NCBI GenBank assembly: GCA_031548025.1
Contig: JAVBRM010000051.1
Span: 31,733-95,732 of the forward strand
Length of the DNA: 64,000 bases
Direction of reading: 5' to 3'
From: UBA5239 sp031548025
GTDB taxonomy: Bacteria > Verrucomicrobiota > Lentisphaeria > Victivallales > Victivallaceae
The position numbers and the translations under genes are program-made. Positions 60,151-64,000 of the stretch are shown piece after piece. Under the pieces are notes generated by a model, which was given only the letters and a program-made list of their open reading frames with translations, was not told where the DNA came from and searched no databases. Position 1 is the first letter of the stretch. Every line of letters begins with the position of its first letter.

Positions 60151-61653
60151 TCAAATCTCTTTGATCGCTTTCGCAATTAACTCCGGTAAATCGTCCGCGA
60201 TCATTCCTGTTCCATATTCACTCATTTCACCGGCCAGGCCATGGATGAAAACAGCAGCGCTCACCGCATCATAAGGATCCGGTATCCGGTTAAGGAAAGC
60301 TCCGATCAAACCGGACAGACAATCACCGGAACCGGCCGTCGCCAAGTTCCGATTGCCGGAACAATTCAACCGCCACCGGCCATCCGGCGATGCAATTATA
60401 CTGTGAAAACCTTTCAAAACCACATATGCTCCCGTCACTTCCGCCAATTTTACCGCTTGTAAATGACGCTCTTTGTTAAGATATCCATTCAGATCAAAAC
60501 CGTTCAACAAGCGCTTCATTTCACCGGGATGTGGCGTCATTACCCGGCATCCGTTATTTCGTAAAATATGACGGTTTACGCTGATAATATTAAGAGCATC
60601 CGCATCTATAACTATCTTTTGATCAAGAGATAATATTCTTCTTAAAAATTTGACGGACTTCTCGTCATTTCCCATTCCAGGCCCAATTACGATACTGTTC
60701 GACTTGTCAATTTCTTCCTGAATCAAATCAATATCCGAATCTTGCAAATAACCGTAATCGCCACTTACCCTTTTGACGATCAATGCCAATTTATGATTGA
60801 TCACATCCTTATTCGGGGTAACAATCCGACACATACCCGCTCCGGCCCGCAGAGCAGTCAAACCGGATAGAAATGGAGCTCCTCCATATAATGCACAGCC
60901 ACCAATCACCAGAACGGAACCGCGGCTGTTTTTATGAGCGTCGAAAGCCACTTTCGGCATCATCTTTCTTACATCGTCAATAAAAACAGTATCTAATAAA
61001 GATTCCATATTATTATCGCCAATACCGATGTCGACCGTTTTAATGATTCCACAATGTGACGGACCGTCATTTTGAAAGAAACCAATCTTCGGAAATCCAA
61101 TGGTTATGGTCATATCCGCTTTGACAGCATTTTCGTCGTTTGATCCGTCATCACCATTGAGGCCAGAAGGAATGTCAATGGAAATGACAATATTTTCTGA
61201 ATCATTTACTTTCTTAATAATACTACTATATGGTTCTTTAAGCAGTCCTTTAAATCCGGTTCCGAGCAAACAGTCAATAATTATATCGTTATGCTTTATA
61301 TATAAATTTTCCACATCAATTATGCTGACTGATTCAGGAATCAGAGCGGCATGAAAAGAGGCTGTTGTCGACTTCAAAGTATTGATGTCCACCACACTGC
61401 AAAGTACAATTTCATGATTCGTCATTTTAGCCAGATAACGGGAAATGACGAAACCATCACCTCCATTATTACCTGATCCTGTTAATATTACAAATCGACG
61501 ACTAAATGACGGATTAAATTTTTTGATAAAATCGAGGATTATTTCACCAGCTCCAATTCCGGCTCTTTCCATTAGAACCTCACCCGGTATTCCATTATCT
61601 TCAATGGTAATGCGATCAAGTTCACGCATGGTTGCAACATCAAAAACCTTCAT
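60151..61653 (-). CDS. nnr: Bifunctional NAD(P)H-hydrate repair enzyme (epimerase and dehydratase)
   Basis: The 500-residue protein has an N-terminal NnrE epimerase half (VATMRELDRITIEDNGIPGE, VILTGSGNNGGDGFVISRYL, SIDIPSGLNGDDG). The C-terminal NnrD dehydratase half carries GSVLVIGGCALYGGAPFLSG, SIVIGPGMGNDEKS, KIVIDADALNII and NLATAGSGDCLSGLIGAFLN. It epimerises and dehydrates damaged NAD(P)H-hydrates, using ADP or ATP. The start overlaps the recF stop by 4 bases. It is unusually AT-rich in codon use compared with the carbohydrate loci, like the rest of this block. Confidence 0.93.
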   Translation of the reverse strand: MKVFDVATMRELDRITIEDNGIPGEVLMERAGIGAGEIILDFIKKFNPSFSRRFVILTGSGNNGGDGFVISRYLAKMTNHEIVLCSVVDINTLKSTTASFHAALIPESVSIIDVENLYIKHNDIIIDCLLGTGFKGLLKEPYSSIIKKVNDSENIVISIDIPSGLNGDDGSNDENAVKADMTITIGFPKIGFFQNDGPSHCGIIKTVDIGIGDNNMESLLDTVFIDDVRKMMPKVAFDAHKNSRGSVLVIGGCALYGGAPFLSGLTALRAGAGMCRIVTPNKDVINHKLALIVKRVSGDYGYLQDSDIDLIQEEIDKSNSIVIGPGMGNDEKSVKFLRRILSLDQKIVIDADALNIISVNRHILRNNGCRVMTPHPGEMKRLLNGFDLNGYLNKERHLQAVKLAEVTGAYVVLKGFHSIIASPDGRWRLNCSGNRNLATAGSGDCLSGLIGAFLNRIPDPYDAVSAAVFIHGLAGEMSEYGTGMIADDLPELIAKAIKEI

Positions 61654-62738
61654 TTCTTTCTCTCCTCCGCTGTTCCGTCAATTATGTCATATATGCCGGC
61701 ATTTTTGAAATATTCATCATTGGGTATTTCGGTAAAAGTGAAGAAAATCTGACCCGCATTTTCAATTACTTTGTAAAAAGATTTCTTAATTACCGGATCA
61801 AGATCTCCCGTTACATCGTCAACCAGAACGACGATATTATTGCTGTCTTCTCTGGAAGCCAGAATCTCGACACTGGCCATTTTCAGACACAAAGCGATCA
61901 AACGACACTGACCATTGGAGGCATAATTACGCATAAGCTTGCCATTCAATACTATATCGAATTCGTCAGTTTGCGGGCCAAAAGATGAAAAACCTCTTTT
62001 TATATCCTTTTCTCTTTCATAATCAAATCGTTCCAATATTTTATCCTCCGAAAATTCCAGCTGAACCGGATGATAAATAATTTTGAAGGATATCGTCGCA
62101 TAATCGAAAAAATTAGCTAATATTTTCTTCATTATTTCCGTTAGAATTCTGGTATATTCATCTCTGAACGCCGATATCACCGCACCTTCCCTGGCCAGGA
62201 TTTTTTCATATGCTTTTAAGACCGCATAATCATGACTGTGTTTTTTCAGAAGAATATTTCTGGACTTCAAAGCAATCGAATAATTCTGCATGGCTACCAG
62301 ATAATCCGGTTCGAGCAACGAAATCAGAAAATCGAAAAACCGTCGCCGATTGGAAGAATTGCCGTTGACTATCGCAATATCATCCGGAGAAAAAACCACC
62401 GTCTTGATCTTTTTAATAAATTCGCTGGCTCTTGGAATCGGTTTATCGTCAATCGTCAGTTTGCGTTTATTGTCGATATAATCGATTTCCAGATACTCAC
62501 TCCACCCATTGGGATTGTCAATTTCGGCGCCAATAATGAATCCGCGTTGACCGATGCTTTTTATGTCCCTGATCTGTTGGGTACGGAACGAACGCAGCAT
62601 ACTGAGAAAAAAGACCGCTTCAAGCAAATTGGTCTTTCCCTGTCCATTCCGGCCGATAAAAAGATTGACAGGTTTATCGACCTTCAGCTCAAGTTCACTG
62701 TAGTTACGATAATTTCTAAGATATAGTTTCTTTAACAT
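61650..62738 (-). CDS. recF: DNA replication and repair protein RecF
   Basis: The 362-residue protein has Walker A GRNGQGKT (residues 29-36), NYRNYSELELKV at the N-terminus, the signature-like SNGQCRLIALCLKMASVE, and Walker B NIVVLVDDVTGDLD. RecF loads RecA at gaps with RecO and RecR. Gene order dnaN-recF is the usual origin-proximal arrangement. A hairpin terminator lies just before the gene, so recF may have its own weak promoter or depend on read-through. Confidence 0.93.
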   Translation of the reverse strand: MLKKLYLRNYRNYSELELKVDKPVNLFIGRNGQGKTNLLEAVFFLSMLRSFRTQQIRDIKSIGQRGFIIGAEIDNPNGWSEYLEIDYIDNKRKLTIDDKPIPRASEFIKKIKTVVFSPDDIAIVNGNSSNRRRFFDFLISLLEPDYLVAMQNYSIALKSRNILLKKHSHDYAVLKAYEKILAREGAVISAFRDEYTRILTEIMKKILANFFDYATISFKIIYHPVQLEFSEDKILERFDYEREKDIKRGFSSFGPQTDEFDIVLNGKLMRNYASNGQCRLIALCLKMASVEILASREDSNNIVVLVDDVTGDLDPVIKKSFYKVIENAGQIFFTFTEIPNDEYFKNAGIYDIIDGTAEERKK

Positions 62739-62742
62739 AAAA

Positions 62743-62777
62743 CAAAAAGCCGGACAGTAAAATATTACTACCCGGCT
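62743..62777 (-). terminator. Rho-independent terminator between dnaN and recF
   Basis: On the minus strand AGCCGG (62772-62777) pairs with CCGGCT (62748-62753), and inside the loop AGTAA and TTACT extend the stem. The hairpin is followed by TTTTTG. It ends the dnaN transcript 10 bases after the gap and just before recF. Confidence 0.75.
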
Positions 62778-62803
62778 CGGCTTAATTAACTTATTGACAA
62801 CAA

Positions 62804-63898
62804 TTAACGATTGCGCATCGGCATGATTACATAGAGGAAACCGTCATTGCCTTCAATCGCTACCGGGCTGAAACCGTCATTCAACTTCATTTTTACCTTG
62901 TCCGCATCAGAATGCTTGAGCGGATCGGCCAGAAAAGTCGGGTTGAATGAAACATCGAGCTTATCACTGTTGAACTCAACTTTGATATAGTCCTTGACTT
63001 CACCGATACTGGTACTGGAACCTTCGAGCTGAAGCATGTCATTTTCCAAAGTCAAAACAATATAAGAACTGTTATCAGCCAGCGCGGCCGATACCAGGTC
63101 CAGTTTCAACAACATTTCCGCAGTCGGAATCTCCACCACCTTGGAGAAGGAATTCGGAATAACCTGACGATAATTCGGATAGTTGCCTTCGATAAGCTTG
63201 GACGTAATCATGACAGTGTCTGTAACGAATTCAATCTGCTTTTCCGCAAAATTGATCGTCACAAGACCGTCGCCGCCGAGCAGACGCTTGACTTCCAGGG
63301 CGGTTTTCAAAGGAATGATGGTGTCGCCGTCTTCGCCTTCGAAGCTTTCCGGAACCTTTTCCGAAAGAGCCAGACGCTTACCGTCGGTAGCAACCATAGT
63401 CACATTGTTTTCCTTGATCGAGCAGAGAATACCATGCAATACCTTGCGGGTTTCATCGAGGCTGACCGAATAAGAAATCTGATCGATCATTCTGGAAAAA
63501 TCATTTTCTTTGAATTTCAAAGACTTACGGCTTTCAAATTCAATCAGGGTGGGAAAGTCATCGGTTCCCAGGCCCAGGAGTTTGACATTACTGGTACCGC
63601 AAACAATATCGGCATGATTGTTTTCATTGCAGCTGAAATCAATTTTGTCACCGGTAAATTTGCTGGCCAGGGTAAACAGCTTCTTGGCCGGCATGGTGGT
63701 CTTGCCTTCGCTGATGATTTCGGCTTCAACCGAAGTGGTGATCCTTATTTCCAGGTCAGTAGTGGTCAAGACCAGCTTGCCATCCTTGGTTTCCATCAGA
63801 ACGTTGGCAAGCACCGGCAGCGTTGAACGGCTGCCGATAATATTGCTAACCTTCTGGAGAGCTTTTATGAATTTTTCTCTTTCTACTACAATTTTCAT
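62804..63898 (-). CDS. dnaN: DNA polymerase III beta subunit (sliding clamp)
   Basis: The 364-residue protein has the three-domain clamp architecture: KIVVEREKFIKALQKVSNII at the N-terminus, STLPVLANVLMETKDGKLVL, FSCNENNHADIVCGTSNVKL, VMITSKLIEGNYPNYRQVIP (a hallmark of domain 2/3) and the C-terminal YVIMPMRN. The clamp tethers polymerase III to DNA. GGAAGAG lies 3-9 bases before the ATG. The upstream ~100 bases to the window edge are extremely AT-rich with no gene, as expected between dnaA and dnaN or near the origin. Confidence 0.95.
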   Translation of the reverse strand: MKIVVEREKFIKALQKVSNIIGSRSTLPVLANVLMETKDGKLVLTTTDLEIRITTSVEAEIISEGKTTMPAKKLFTLASKFTGDKIDFSCNENNHADIVCGTSNVKLLGLGTDDFPTLIEFESRKSLKFKENDFSRMIDQISYSVSLDETRKVLHGILCSIKENNVTMVATDGKRLALSEKVPESFEGEDGDTIIPLKTALEVKRLLGGDGLVTINFAEKQIEFVTDTVMITSKLIEGNYPNYRQVIPNSFSKVVEIPTAEMLLKLDLVSAALADNSSYIVLTLENDMLQLEGSSTSIGEVKDYIKVEFNSDKLDVSFNPTFLADPLKHSDADKVKMKLNDGFSPVAIEGNDGFLYVIMPMRNR

Positions 63899-64000
63899 AT
63901 TTCTCTTCCTTATTTTATTTACATTTATATATACTGTATTTAATTATTTCTATCTTAAATTATAAATCTATTTGTATTATTATGGGTTGTTAATTCTGTT

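Noticed and set aside
63899..64000. Replication origin
   Set aside because: The stretch is very AT-rich but I see no cluster of DnaA boxes (TTATCCACA-like) in the visible 100 bases.
1..64000. CRISPR arrays, tRNA, rRNA or insertion sequences
   Set aside because: No regularly spaced repeats, cloverleaf-like segments, rRNA-like sequence or transposase motifs were seen by eye.

Overview
This looks like a chromosomal segment of a Lentisphaerota (Victivallis-type) bacterium. The evidence is the combination of seven DUF1559-type pseudopilins carrying the FTLIELLVVIAI signature, three DUF4838 proteins, several very large secreted glycoside-hydrolase-like proteins, many AraC-type regulators, and FAD, Gfo/Idh and ThuA sugar oxidoreductase genes. 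This assignment rests on gene content only. dnaN, recF and a conserved housekeeping block at the right end place the window on the chromosome, probably next to the replication origin.

Layout. 1-9652: a partial secreted glycosidase-like gene, two pseudopilins, a ROK regulator, a pair of paralogous lipoproteins and a 1143-aa GH42-like protein. 9799-15105: two AraC regulators, a DUF4874/DUF4832 protein behind a consensus promoter, a pseudopilin and a GNAT protein. 15129-21735: a clan GH-A/CBM9-like glycosidase, a split MDR plus Gfo/Idh pair with a divergent AraC regulator, and a higBA toxin-antitoxin module between copies of a gene-end repeat. 21844-29631: a DUF4838/pseudopilin/TIM-barrel group, a divergent AraC regulator, and a GH63-like glucosidase overlapping an FAD oxidoreductase. 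29777-32345: three adjacent unknown membrane proteins. 32350-42589: an AraC gene and a regulon with two near-identical LacI promoter-operators. One operator controls lacI-type regulator, pseudopilin, DUF4838 protein, small domain protein and beta-helix protein; the other controls an FAD oxidoreductase and an SGNH hydrolase. 42756-45491: a pseudopilin and a DUF4838 protein. 45589-49791: a nucleotide-sugar dehydrogenase, an epimerase and a fused glycosyltransferase. 49751-52448: NikR divergent from a pseudopilin, a periplasmic binding protein and a radical SAM protein, with a NikR-like operator between them. 52569-54374: ThuA and Gfo/Idh. 54517-63898: YifB, a lipoprotein, an ABC exporter, DUF445, Nnr, RecF and DnaN.

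How it works together (inference): each carbohydrate locus has its own sensor-regulator (AraC, ROK or LacI), one or more secreted polysaccharide-active proteins, redox or esterase enzymes for the released sugars, and usually one pseudopilin gene in the same operon. The pseudopilins share a conserved membrane segment, but none has glycine before the FTLIE cleavage motif. The most unusual unit is the NikR divergon, which joins a pseudopilin to a binding protein and a radical SAM enzyme.

No stretch longer than about 300 bases lacks a gene. I saw no tRNA, rRNA, CRISPR array or insertion sequence. Several start sites were moved inward from the longest open frame because of ribosome-binding sites, signal peptides or promoters; these are stated in each entry.
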